Below are positions 1 through 5,359 of a stretch of 8,706 nt of DNA, piece after piece. A program made the translations under genes and the position numbers. Positions within the stretch are counted from its first letter, which is position 1; each line of letters opens with the position of its first letter. Source of the DNA: JBAZOY01 sp041648505 (lineage in GTDB: Bacteria > Desulfobacterota > Syntrophia > Syntrophales > CG2-30-49-12); NCBI GenBank assembly GCA_041648505.1, contig JBAZOY010000083.1, forward strand, positions 1-8,706, given 5' to 3'. Under the pieces are notes generated by a model that was not told the DNA's origin, ran no database searches, and worked only from the letters and a program-made list of their open reading frames with translations.

Positions 1-904
1 TCTTGATCTGCCGGATCTTATCCCCGTGTTTCTTCATCAGCCTGATATTATCATATGTAAAAGCAGCGTTACTCAAGAGGGGAGTTAAGATTTTGACATC
101 TTCTAAAGTTAAGGGAGTATCCGTTTTTTTCCGGGAGATGGTCAAAACACCAAAGACATCGTATATACTTTTCAAAGGCATGCACAGAAAAGATTTTGTC
201 CCATAGTGAGAACGGTTTCCCCGGCCAAAGCGGGTGTCTTTTTCAATGTCTTCGACCAGGAGGGGGGATTTATTAATGACCGCAAACTTTGCAATACTGT
301 TGGCAAAATCAATACGGTCGCCTTTTTTTATAAATTCCTCTGCTCCAAAAGTGGAATGGACAATAAATGCTTTCCTGTGAGGTTGTTCCAGAATCAGAAC
401 GGACCCTATATCGGCATTTGTCACCTTTAATGCCCGTTCCAAGACAACATGGAGAAGATCTTCCGTATCGAAAGTCACATAACAGAGGTCCGACAATTCC
501 TTGAGGGTAGTAACCTGTGTTTCTTTTTTGTTAAGCTGTTCAAAACTGTTCCGAAGTTCCTTTTCGATAGCTTGGAAAGATTCTACAATTCCGTTTAGTT
601 CATTCGTAGTCCGCGGCTGGTAAAATCCGGCAATTTCTTTGGTAAGATTTTCCGCGATATTTTTCGAGATTGCAGAAAATCGGTCGAATACTTTCCGAAT
701 TAAAACAAAGCCGAACAATGAAGAGATCAGAAGGAGGAGAAAAAGTAGAGCAATATAATCATCGTTCATAATATTATACTTCAGACTCAAATAGAAAAAA
801 CCAATAACGGGAGCAAAGAAAAAAAAGGCAAAGATGATAGGGAGCATGTACTTCAGCTCCTTCTTTTCCAGTGATGACTCCTGTAGCGTTTTTTTAAGAT
901 TCAA
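1..904 (-). CDS. Membrane-anchored GAF-domain sensor protein (C-terminus beyond the window)
   Basis: Reverse-strand frame open from a TTG at 904 to the left edge, giving 301 residues and no stop. The TTG is chosen because AAGGAG (916-911) lies 6 nt upstream and no ATG or GTG lies nearby in frame. Two hydrophobic segments at about residues 19-41 and 51-69 form a membrane hairpin. A HAMP-like or coiled-coil helical linker follows (about 70-135), with a FEQLNKKETQV stretch. Residues about 135-290 look like a GAF domain: LCYVTFDTEDLL at the start, NADIGSVLILE, then SPLLVEDIEKDTRFG and a final FGVLTISRK strand with an LTLEDVKILTPL helix. GAF domains bind small ligands or signal by dimerisation. 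The output domain (kinase, cyclase, HD-GYP or other) would follow residue 301 and cannot be seen, so no specific function is assigned. It is divergent from the iscU operon. Two short plus-strand frames over the same bases (3-206 and 206-430) are antisense shadows. Confidence 0.88.
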   Translation of the reverse strand, partial: MNLKKTLQESSLEKKELKYMLPIIFAFFFFAPVIGFFYLSLKYNIMNDDYIALLFLLLLISSLFGFVLIRKVFDRFSAISKNIAENLTKEIAGFYQPRTTNELNGIVESFQAIEKELRNSFEQLNKKETQVTTLKELSDLCYVTFDTEDLLHVVLERALKVTNADIGSVLILEQPHRKAFIVHSTFGAEEFIKKGDRIDFANSIAKFAVINKSPLLVEDIEKDTRFGRGNRSHYGTKSFLCMPLKSIYDVFGVLTISRKKTDTPLTLEDVKILTPLLSNAAFTYDNIRLMKKHGDKIRQIK

Positions 905-910
905 AGGGTA

Positions 911-916
911 CTCCTT
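911..916 (-). promoter_or_regulatory. Ribosome binding site deciding a TTG start
   Basis: AAGGAG on the minus strand, 6 nt before the TTG at 904-902. Upstream in-frame codons contain no ATG or GTG back to position 952, so this site is the main evidence for the unusual start codon of the GAF protein. Confidence 0.7.
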
Positions 917-1287
917 TTGGATTGTTGTAAACGTTATCTGCCAGCTGTGTCCAACTCTTTGTCAGTGAGCGGGAATTCGTACCCGTGAATGCGGGTAACG
1001 GTATAATTAAAATATCACAAAATTTTTAGAGGCTGTTTTTTCTGCAACGATATAGAATATATAACTCTGAATATTATAATATTTTTTTCTTCGAAAGTTC
1101 AACGCAAAAAAAGAAACTTTCCTGTCTATTATGTTTGGTTATGATAAGCAATTTTCCTTTGCCTTTCATTTCAACCTTTCTGCCTGGTCCGGATCGGTTT
1201 TTCTTATACGTTAGTTTTATGCCTATTTCTTCAAAGTAAGCATGGTTTTATCTTTTGCTGTTCTTACTTTGCAGATATACATACACC

Positions 1288-1307
1288 CTGAACCCGCCGC
1301 AGTTCAG
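1288..1307. promoter_or_regulatory. Inverted repeat upstream of the iscU promoter (candidate operator)
   Basis: CTGAAC (1288-1293) and GTTCAG (1302-1307) are perfect 6-bp arms around 8 nt, ending 13 nt before the candidate -35 box. The position suits a DNA-binding regulator, but the sequence is not one I recognise as an IscR site. It could also be a short hairpin in a longer transcript. Confidence 0.35.
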
Positions 1308-1320
1308 CAAGGGATTTGGC

Positions 1321-1349
1321 TTGACATGGTGTAAAAAAGTGCATAGATT
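1321..1349 (+). promoter_or_regulatory. Candidate sigma70 promoter for iscU-iscS
   Basis: TTGACA (1321-1326), a 17-nt spacer, then TAGATT (1344-1349, 4 of 6 consensus). Transcription would begin near 1356, leaving an untranslated leader of roughly 175 nt before iscU, long enough for post-transcriptional control. No known riboswitch was recognised in it. Confidence 0.5.
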
Positions 1350-1531
1350 TACGTAAGAAATGTTGGGTTATCCTTCTTATCGATAAAGTGCATTACCAAT
1401 GCTATGGCGATTATTCCTGATGAAAATGCGAATCGGCAAATTCAATGGCTATATATTGGGATGTGTGAATATTTCTGTGTACTCTGGGGCTTAAGATCTG
1501 TTTTAAATAATCACCCTGAGGAGGTGTAAAT

Positions 1532-2050
1532 ATGTATTCAGATGTAGTTATGGATCATTTCAAAAATCCGAGAAATGTAGGAAAAATGGAGGATGCGGAC
1601 GGGATAGGGGAAGTCGGTAATCCTATCTGTGGTGATATGATGACCATTTATATCAAGGTCAAAGAAAATCGCATTGATGATATTAAATTTCTGACTTTTG
1701 GCTGTGCTGCCGCCATTGCCGTTTCCAGTATGCTTACGGAGATGGCCAGGGGAAAGACCCTGGAGGAGGCCAAAAAAATCACCAATAAATCGGTCGCTGA
1801 AGCTTTGGAAGGACTCCCTCAAAACAAGCTCCATTGCTCGAATCTGGGAGCAGATGCCCTTCAACTCGCTATAAAGGACTATGAAGCTGTAAAGGCAGGT
1901 AAACCCAGGCCTTCGCAAAGCAGCGAGGACAAGCATGAACATGTTGAGGGGACTACATGCAAGTGTCCCTATTGTGATACCGACCTGAAGACTGGTTTGG
2001 AGCTCTGTACCCACTGTGGCCGGGAGATAAAAGAGACGTTAGCCCACTGA
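1532..2050 (+). CDS. iscU: IscU-type Fe-S cluster scaffold protein with C-terminal zinc ribbon
   Basis: 172 residues; ATG preceded by a strong Shine-Dalgarno GAGGAGGTG (1518-1526). Residues 1-125 are an IscU / NifU N-terminal domain, which assembles Fe-S clusters in the cytoplasm from sulfur passed by a cysteine desulfurase and hands them to apo-proteins. The three cluster-ligand cysteines are present: C33 in GNPICGD with D35, C58 in FGCAAAIA, and C102 in LHCSNLGADAL. The opening MYSDVVMDHFKNPRNVG is typical of the archaeal and anaerobe branch. After a charged, His-containing linker (about 126-142) comes a zinc-ribbon tail, C145-x2-C148-x10-C159-x2-C162 with an additional C143, which ordinary IscU lacks; it might bind Zn or Fe, or mediate protein contacts. 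The stop codon TGA is immediately followed by the ribosome site of the desulfurase-like gene, so the two are translated from one mRNA. Family assignment is firm; the role of the tail is unknown. Confidence 0.95.
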   Translation: MYSDVVMDHFKNPRNVGKMEDADGIGEVGNPICGDMMTIYIKVKENRIDDIKFLTFGCAAAIAVSSMLTEMARGKTLEEAKKITNKSVAEALEGLPQNKLHCSNLGADALQLAIKDYEAVKAGKPRPSQSSEDKHEHVEGTTCKCPYCDTDLKTGLELCTHCGREIKETLAH

Positions 2051-2062
2051 GGAGGATTCGTG

Positions 2063-3244
2063 ATGAAATTAGTAATGTTGGATTATATATCGGGCAACCC
2101 CGTCTTACCGGAAGTTCAGGAGGCTATGATTGAGGCCATCAAGGAAGACTATGGAAATCCTTCCAGTTCACACAGGTTGGGCGACCAGGCAATAGAAGCG
2201 CTGGAGCTGGCCCGGGAAAGAGTAGCCGGACTGATTAATTGCGCATCACCTGAAGAGATAGTTTTTACTTCCAGCGGAACCGAATCCATCAACCATGCCA
2301 TAAAAGGGATAGCCGTCGCCAACGCAGATAAAGGAAAGCATATAGTTACCTCCAATATCGAGCATAATGCTGTTTTAAAAAGCCTGAGAAGATTGTCAAA
2401 GATGAACTACACGGTAACCTCAGTATCCGTAGATAAATACGGGGTGATAAATCCCGATGAAGTGGCAAAAGCAATTATGGATGAGACGATTCTGATAACA
2501 ATCATGCACAGTAACAATGAGGTTGGTACTATCCAGCCGATAAAGGAACTGGCCGGGATTACCAGGGCAAAGAAGGTTCTCTTTCATTGTGATGCAGTAG
2601 CTTCCGTGGGAGTTGTGCCGATTGATGTTCAGGAGCTGGGGGTAGATCTGCTGAGTTTTGCCGCCAATCAGTTCAATGGACCAGCCGGAGTGGGCTGTCT
2701 CTATATCCGTAAAGGTACGAGGATTTCACCGTTACTTGATGGAGGGGGACAGGAGAATAGAAGGAGAGCAGGGACGGAGAATCTGGTCGGCATTATCGGG
2801 ATGGGTGTGGCTGCTGAGATCGCCCATCGAGAGATGGGATCCCGCATAAACCATACAAAAAAAATAAAGGAAAAATTGATCAAGGGATTAAATGAGAATA
2901 TTGAAGATATTATCATCAACGGTCATCCGGAACTCTCTTTGCCCAATCTTGTTTCTGTGTCCATAAAGTACATCGAGGGAGAAAGTATAGTCCTCATGCT
3001 GGATGAGGGAAACATTGTTGTCTCTACCAGGTCGGCATGTGCCTCGGGAGCCCTCCGGGCCTCACACGTACTTCTTTCCATTGGAAGGGAATATGCCGAT
3101 GCCCAGGGGACACTCGTGATCAGTTTTGGCCGGGACAGTACGGAGGCGGAGATCGACATTTTCCTTGAAGTACTGAAAAAAACGGTAAGTTTCCTGAGGA
3201 ATATGTCCCCTCTTTATCAAAAAAACCATGTAGCGGTTTCTTAG
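2063..3244 (+). CDS. iscS: NifS/IscS-family cysteine desulfurase-like protein lacking the PLP lysine
   Basis: 393 residues from ATG 2063. A GTG at 2060 is also in frame, but GGAGGA (2051-2056) is better spaced for the ATG. The full class V aminotransferase fold is visible: YGNPSSSH (30-37), SSGTES (70-75, T73), the H101 motif IEHNAVL, MHSNNEVGT (148-156, N152), FHCDAV (D177), GGGQENRRRAGTEN (227-240), and the catalytic-loop cysteine C326 in STRSACASG. IscS enzymes move sulfur from cysteine to IscU. Compared with E. coli IscS at a steady offset of 3, the PLP-Schiff-base lysine K206 is Gln203 (codon CAG at 2669-2671) in the motif AANQFNGPAG. The neighbouring Ser and His phosphate contacts become A200 and N202, and Q183 becomes A180. 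The N-terminal LDYISGNPV and C-terminal MSPLY recall Archaeoglobus IscS, which I remember also lacks this lysine. Standard desulfurase activity is therefore doubtful, though the frame is intact and conserved. Confidence 0.93.
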   Translation: MKLVMLDYISGNPVLPEVQEAMIEAIKEDYGNPSSSHRLGDQAIEALELARERVAGLINCASPEEIVFTSSGTESINHAIKGIAVANADKGKHIVTSNIEHNAVLKSLRRLSKMNYTVTSVSVDKYGVINPDEVAKAIMDETILITIMHSNNEVGTIQPIKELAGITRAKKVLFHCDAVASVGVVPIDVQELGVDLLSFAANQFNGPAGVGCLYIRKGTRISPLLDGGGQENRRRAGTENLVGIIGMGVAAEIAHREMGSRINHTKKIKEKLIKGLNENIEDIIINGHPELSLPNLVSVSIKYIEGESIVLMLDEGNIVVSTRSACASGALRASHVLLSIGREYADAQGTLVISFGRDSTEAEIDIFLEVLKKTVSFLRNMSPLYQKNHVAVS

Positions 3245-3292
3245 AGTAGTTTATTTGTCGTACCTGTGGTGTTTGGTGTTAAAAGATTTTCG

Positions 3293-3319
3293 TTGACACA
3301 CCGGGAGGGTTACTGTAAT
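3293..3319 (+). promoter_or_regulatory. Candidate promoter of the universal stress gene
   Basis: Perfect -35 TTGACA (3293-3298). The best -10 is TGTAAT (3314-3319, 5 of 6) with a short 15-nt spacer; the alternative TAATTT (3316-3321) has a 17-nt spacer but a poorer match. It lies 49 nt after the iscS-like stop and shows that the stress gene is probably a separate transcription unit. Confidence 0.45.
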
Positions 3320-3323
3320 TTAG

Positions 3324-3336
3324 CCCGAAATTCGGG
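3324..3336. promoter_or_regulatory. Palindrome at the predicted transcription start (candidate operator)
   Basis: CCCGAA-A-TTCGGG, perfect 6-bp arms around one base, placed directly after the candidate -10 box of the stress gene. A repressor bound here would block initiation or early elongation. No regulator is encoded nearby. With a one-base centre it cannot form an RNA hairpin of normal loop size, so a DNA site is more likely. Confidence 0.4.
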
Positions 3337-3369
3337 TCCCGGAAGAGGGGGCGAAGAAAGCATATTGCT

Positions 3370-3840
3370 GTGAAGAAACAATACAAGCATATTCTTGTGC
3401 CTCTTGATGGTTCTGAGCTGGCCGAAGCAGCCCTTGCGGATGCATTTGTTCTGGCCAGGCTCAGTATGGCGGAAGTGACATTACTCAGAATAGTACCGGT
3501 TACAGAAAGCGTTCCTGAGCTCAGTGCTTACTCTGCAACTTATGTTGATGAAATATGGCAGATCAATAGAAGACAGGCTATCGAATATTTGGAGTCGGTC
3601 CGTGATAAGGTAAAAAGTGAATCATTTAAGGTTCATATAGCTGTTGAGATGGGGCCTGCCGCAGAGACTATTATATATTATGCAAGTAAACATCATGCTG
3701 ACCTTATCGTTATGGCGACTCATGGGCACTCAGGTTTAAAACGGTGGGTTTATGGCAGCGTGGCAGATAAAGTGCTGCGCGGATCTCATTTTTCGGTCTT
3801 GCTTGTTCGGTCATTCCCGGAGGATATAAAAACCGACTGA
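3370..3840 (+). CDS. Universal stress protein, UspA family
   Basis: 156 residues, the normal length of a single-domain Usp. It starts at GTG 3370, as no in-frame ATG fits the conserved opening; the ribosome site is weak (a GAAGAAAG run 9 nt upstream). The N-terminal strand and loop HILVPLDGSELAEAAL (residues 7-22) and the C-terminal nucleotide-binding signature A116-x2-G119-x9-G129-S130 (ATHGHSGLKRWVYGS) are those of ATP-binding Usp proteins of the MJ0577 type; the first glycine of the G-x2-G motif is Ala, as in many members. The last strand FSVLLVR (141-147) serves dimerisation in the family. These cytoplasmic dimers help survival under stress by poorly defined means. A separate promoter and a palindromic operator-like site precede it. 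The tRNA genes start 21 nt after its stop and may share its transcript. Confidence 0.93.
   Translation: MKKQYKHILVPLDGSELAEAALADAFVLARLSMAEVTLLRIVPVTESVPELSAYSATYVDEIWQINRRQAIEYLESVRDKVKSESFKVHIAVEMGPAAETIIYYASKHHADLIVMATHGHSGLKRWVYGSVADKVLRGSHFSVLLVRSFPEDIKTD
3803..3830 (+). promoter_or_regulatory. Candidate promoter for the tRNA pair, inside the end of the stress gene
   Basis: TTGTTC (3803-3808), 16-nt spacer, TATAAA (3825-3830, 5 of 6). Initiation near 3837 would leave about 25 nt of leader before the first tRNA. It is modest, and read-through from the stress gene is an alternative. Confidence 0.35.
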
Positions 3841-3861
3841 CCTCGTTTCTTACTGTTTTAA

Positions 3862-3934
3862 TGGGGGATTGTCTAGTGGTAGACTTAGGATTCTGAATCC
3901 TGCTACCGATGTTTGAATCTTGGTCCCCTAGCCA
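3862..3934 (+). tRNA. tRNA-Gln (anticodon CTG), with a degenerate T-arm
   Basis: 73 nt including an encoded CCA (3932-3934). The acceptor stem TGGGGGA pairs with TCCCCTA (one G-T wobble), the discriminator is G, the D-stem is GTCT/AGAC, and the anticodon stem TAGGA/TCCTG encloses the loop TTCTGAA, so the anticodon is CTG at 3893-3895, reading CAG. The T-arm is abnormal: stem CGATG faces CTTGG, giving G-G and T-T mismatches at pairs 50-64 and 52-62, and the loop is TTTGAAT, with T instead of the near-universal C56. That would lose the G19-C56 elbow pair. The gene may be a decaying copy or a non-canonical but functional tRNA. It is one base from the following tRNA-Glu gene and shares its terminator. 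Confidence 0.8.
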
Positions 3935-3935
3935 A

Positions 3936-4010
3936 GGTCCCATCGTCTAGTGGTTAGGACGCTGGCCTCTCACGCCGGAAACAGGGGTTCAACTCCCCTT
4001 GGGACTACCA
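3936..4010 (+). tRNA. tRNA-Glu (anticodon CTC)
   Basis: 75 nt ending in an encoded CCA (4008-4010). The acceptor GGTCCCA pairs with TGGGACT, the D-stem is GTCT/GGAC, and the anticodon stem CTGGC/GCCGG encloses the loop CTCTCAC with anticodon CTC at 3969-3971, which reads GAG. The T-arm AGGGG-TTCAACT-CCCCT is perfect. All stems are sound, in contrast with the tRNA-Gln gene immediately upstream. Because the anticodon starts with C, another tRNA-Glu must read GAA elsewhere in the genome. Confidence 0.95.
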
Positions 4011-4020
4011 TAACAATTAT

Positions 4021-4052
4021 AAGGGGTTAGCCGAAAATGGCTGGCCCCTTTT
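4021..4052 (+). terminator. Rho-independent terminator after the tRNA pair
   Basis: AAGGGGTTAGCC (4021-4032) pairs with GGCTGGCCCCTT (4039-4050) as a 12-bp stem with two G-T wobbles around the loop GAAAAT, ending in TTTT. It starts 10 nt after the tRNA-Glu CCA and closes the usp/tRNA transcription unit. Confidence 0.85.
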
Positions 4053-4220
4053 CCGTCCAAGTTGCGGATGGCTTGCTTATTATATGTACAAAAGTCAGTA
4101 AATATTTTCAGCATACCGGCAATAGGAGACCATGTGAATTCCGGCAAGATACCACAGAGCTTATGTTACTATGGTGATACAGCCGGCATTATTTGAATGA
4201 AATACTTGGCAGAAATTGTA

Positions 4221-4249
4221 TTGAAGGATCACGTCCTTTGAGGTATAGT
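4221..4249 (+). promoter_or_regulatory. Sigma70-like promoter with internal inverted repeat, for the exported Cys-rich protein
   Basis: TTGAAG (4221-4226, 4 of 6), exactly 17 nt, then TATAGT (4244-4249, 5 of 6). Initiation near 4256 gives a leader of about 43 nt. The inverted repeat AAGGA (4224-4228) / TCCTT (4234-4238) overlaps the -35 box and spacer and could be an operator. The CCGGCA motif also recurs upstream at 4116, 4141 and 4183; its meaning is unclear. Confidence 0.5.
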
Positions 4250-4298
4250 TTCTTCTGACATAAAAAGAAGAAGTGACCGATCTGATTGTAAAATCATT

Positions 4299-4694
4299 AT
4301 GGGATATCGAAAAACATTAAATATATTAGTTGCCTTTTTTCTGGCCTTGGGTTTTTTCGCAAACAGCGCATTGGCCGAGGCCTGTTTCTGCGGGCAGGCC
4401 TGTTTGCAAGGTTTTCAACCTGAAGCAAAGATACAAGTAAATTCCCCGTTGCACATGCGTTGCTCAGGTAATCTGTGCAAGAGCTGTAATTTGGAAAAGG
4501 GGCAAATGCTTACAGCAGCCAACTCTGCAACCCAGACGCTTAATATAAAAATCCTTAATACTGCGTTTTTCCTATCTACTCTCCTCTATTATCCTTCCAC
4601 TTATCATATCCTTAAAGGTTTTAACTCATTTTATGCCTGTGAAACAGTCCCATCTTCACCGATCTACCTGCAAAACCTCTCCCTACGCTGTTGA
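4299..4694 (+). CDS. Small exported Cys-rich protein of unknown function
   Basis: 131 residues. A signal peptide is clear: basic start MGYRKT, hydrophobic core NILVAFFLALGFF (8-20), and ANSALA-EA with likely cleavage after A26. The mature part opens with a Cys cluster, ACFCGQACLQG (C29, C31, C35), and a second one, MRCSGNLCKSCNLEKG (C55, C60, C63), with lone cysteines at C114 and C131 (the last residue). The spacing could bind a metal or form disulfides outside the cytoplasm; no CxxCH haem motif is present. The C-terminal half is moderately hydrophobic (AFFLSTLLYYP, 89-99), and could be a membrane segment. I faintly recall similar short exported proteins in Deltaproteobacteria, without a known role. 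ATG 4299 is the only start fitting the signal peptide, but no good Shine-Dalgarno site precedes it. It has its own promoter upstream. Confidence 0.7.
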   Translation: MGYRKTLNILVAFFLALGFFANSALAEACFCGQACLQGFQPEAKIQVNSPLHMRCSGNLCKSCNLEKGQMLTAANSATQTLNIKILNTAFFLSTLLYYPSTYHILKGFNSFYACETVPSSPIYLQNLSLRC

Positions 4695-4838
4695 TTTTCT
4701 AAATATATCTGCCCACTACGCCACAGAATATTGTTTTTTTAAGAGGTGCCTGCATTCAAAAATATTGAGGGGATGCGGTTGTGATAAGGGATTAAATCCA
4801 TTTATTTGGAGAAACACATCCTATGGAAGGGATACTAT

Positions 4839-4967
4839 ATGAACAGAAAAATCAGCCAGGGTTTGATAAAGCGAGAATCGATCGGGTCATTATCCAACTG
4901 TTTAGCCTGTCACACGACTGCCGAAAAAGGAATCTGTAGCGACGTTAATGTCAAAATTCCAAAATAA
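4839..4967 (+). pseudogene. C-terminal fragment of a dihaem-type cytochrome c (CxxCH), 42 codons
   Basis: The frame from ATG 4839 to TAA 4965-4967 encodes 42 residues, too short for most gene callers. It contains the c-type haem attachment motif CLACH (residues 21-25), followed by TTAEKGICSDVNVKIPK, the kind of ending seen in dihaem cytochrome c (DHC) proteins after their second haem site (family resemblance from memory). The frame is open upstream to 4788 without another start, and IYLEKHI there may be the degenerate preceding part. No signal peptide and no first haem motif are found upstream, so covalent haem attachment in the periplasm is unlikely for this piece. A good ribosome site (GGAAGG, 4825-4830, 8 nt before the ATG) nevertheless exists. 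A decayed gene is the favoured reading; a translated micro-protein is possible. It ends 68 nt before the zinc-ribbon gene. Confidence 0.5.
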
Positions 4968-5035
4968 AACGTAATAGAGTGCTTGAAAATATCACGAGAG
5001 TTAAAGCAACTTAAGATAAATAAGGGGGTTAAAGC

Positions 5036-5293
5036 ATGAATTGTCCAGTATGCAATGTTCAACTTGTAATGACCGAAAGGCAGGGAATTGAAATCAACTA
5101 TTGCCCTAAATGCCGGGGAGTTTGGCTCGACCGGGGGGAGTTGGACAAGATTATTGAACGTTCGACTTCAGAGAGCCCTCAAGTGCAATACCGGGAAAGT
5201 GATTATGAAACTAATAGCAGACATAGTGGCAAGCACCATGAAGATGAACATTATAAGAAGAAAAGGAGTTTCCTTTTTGATTTGTTCGATTGA
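5036..5293 (+). CDS. zf-TFIIB-type zinc-ribbon protein
   Basis: 85 residues; ATG preceded by AAGGGGG (5022-5028) at 7 nt. The N-terminal half is a TFIIB-like zinc ribbon: C3-x2-C6 in MNCPVC and C23-x2-C26 in NYCPKCRGVWLDRGELDKII, the standard signature of this small bacterial family. The rest is a polar, charged tail rich in Ser, Glu, His and Lys (about 43-75), ending in the short hydrophobic patch SFLFDLFD. The His-rich part (RHSGKHHEDEH) might bind metal. The fold is known to bind zinc, but the family's cellular role is not established. It lies 66 nt before the P-type ATPase with no terminator between them, so they are probably co-transcribed; a link to metal homeostasis is only inferred from this. 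Confidence 0.9.
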   Translation: MNCPVCNVQLVMTERQGIEINYCPKCRGVWLDRGELDKIIERSTSESPQVQYRESDYETNSRHSGKHHEDEHYKKKRSFLFDLFD

Positions 5294-5359
5294 ACAATAG
5301 AAAAAACAACAGTCGTAGCATCTCAAGCAATAATATTGTGCTTTTGGTGGGGAAAATAA

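Larger units (their letters stand above)
905..1531. other. Divergent AT-rich intergenic region
   Basis: About 630 bases between the divergent GAF-sensor and iscU genes. I find no convincing gene on either strand. It is rich in A/T runs, especially 1020-1110. Items that stand out are a small hairpin ACCCG/CGGGT (981-985 and 992-996) inside the leader of the minus-strand gene, a 6-bp inverted repeat at 1288-1307, and a sigma70-like promoter at 1321-1349 reading toward iscU. No convincing promoter for the minus-strand gene could be fixed, although several TATA-like hexamers are present. A 41-codon frame at 1404-1529 ends inside the iscU ribosome site; it has no Shine-Dalgarno site of its own and is not called as a gene. 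Confidence 0.6.

Noticed and set aside
3..430. Two plus-strand frames (67 and 74 codons) at the left edge
   Set aside because: They lie antisense to the continuous reverse-strand GAF-domain frame, which has clear domain motifs and a ribosome site.
1404..1529. 41-codon plus-strand frame before iscU
   Set aside because: It has no Shine-Dalgarno site and no recognisable motif; noted only as part of the iscU leader.
1538..2014. 158-codon reverse-strand frame over iscU
   Set aside because: It is a shadow of the iscU gene; the forward frame has the full set of family motifs.
4633..4842. 69-codon frame overlapping the end of the exported Cys-rich protein
   Set aside because: It overlaps a better gene in another frame, has no ribosome site and shows no motif.
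5000..5036. Direct repeat GTTAAAGCA (5000-5008 and 5028-5036) before the zinc-ribbon gene
   Set aside because: Only two short copies in AT-rich sequence, the second overlapping the start codon; chance is likely and no regulator is evident.
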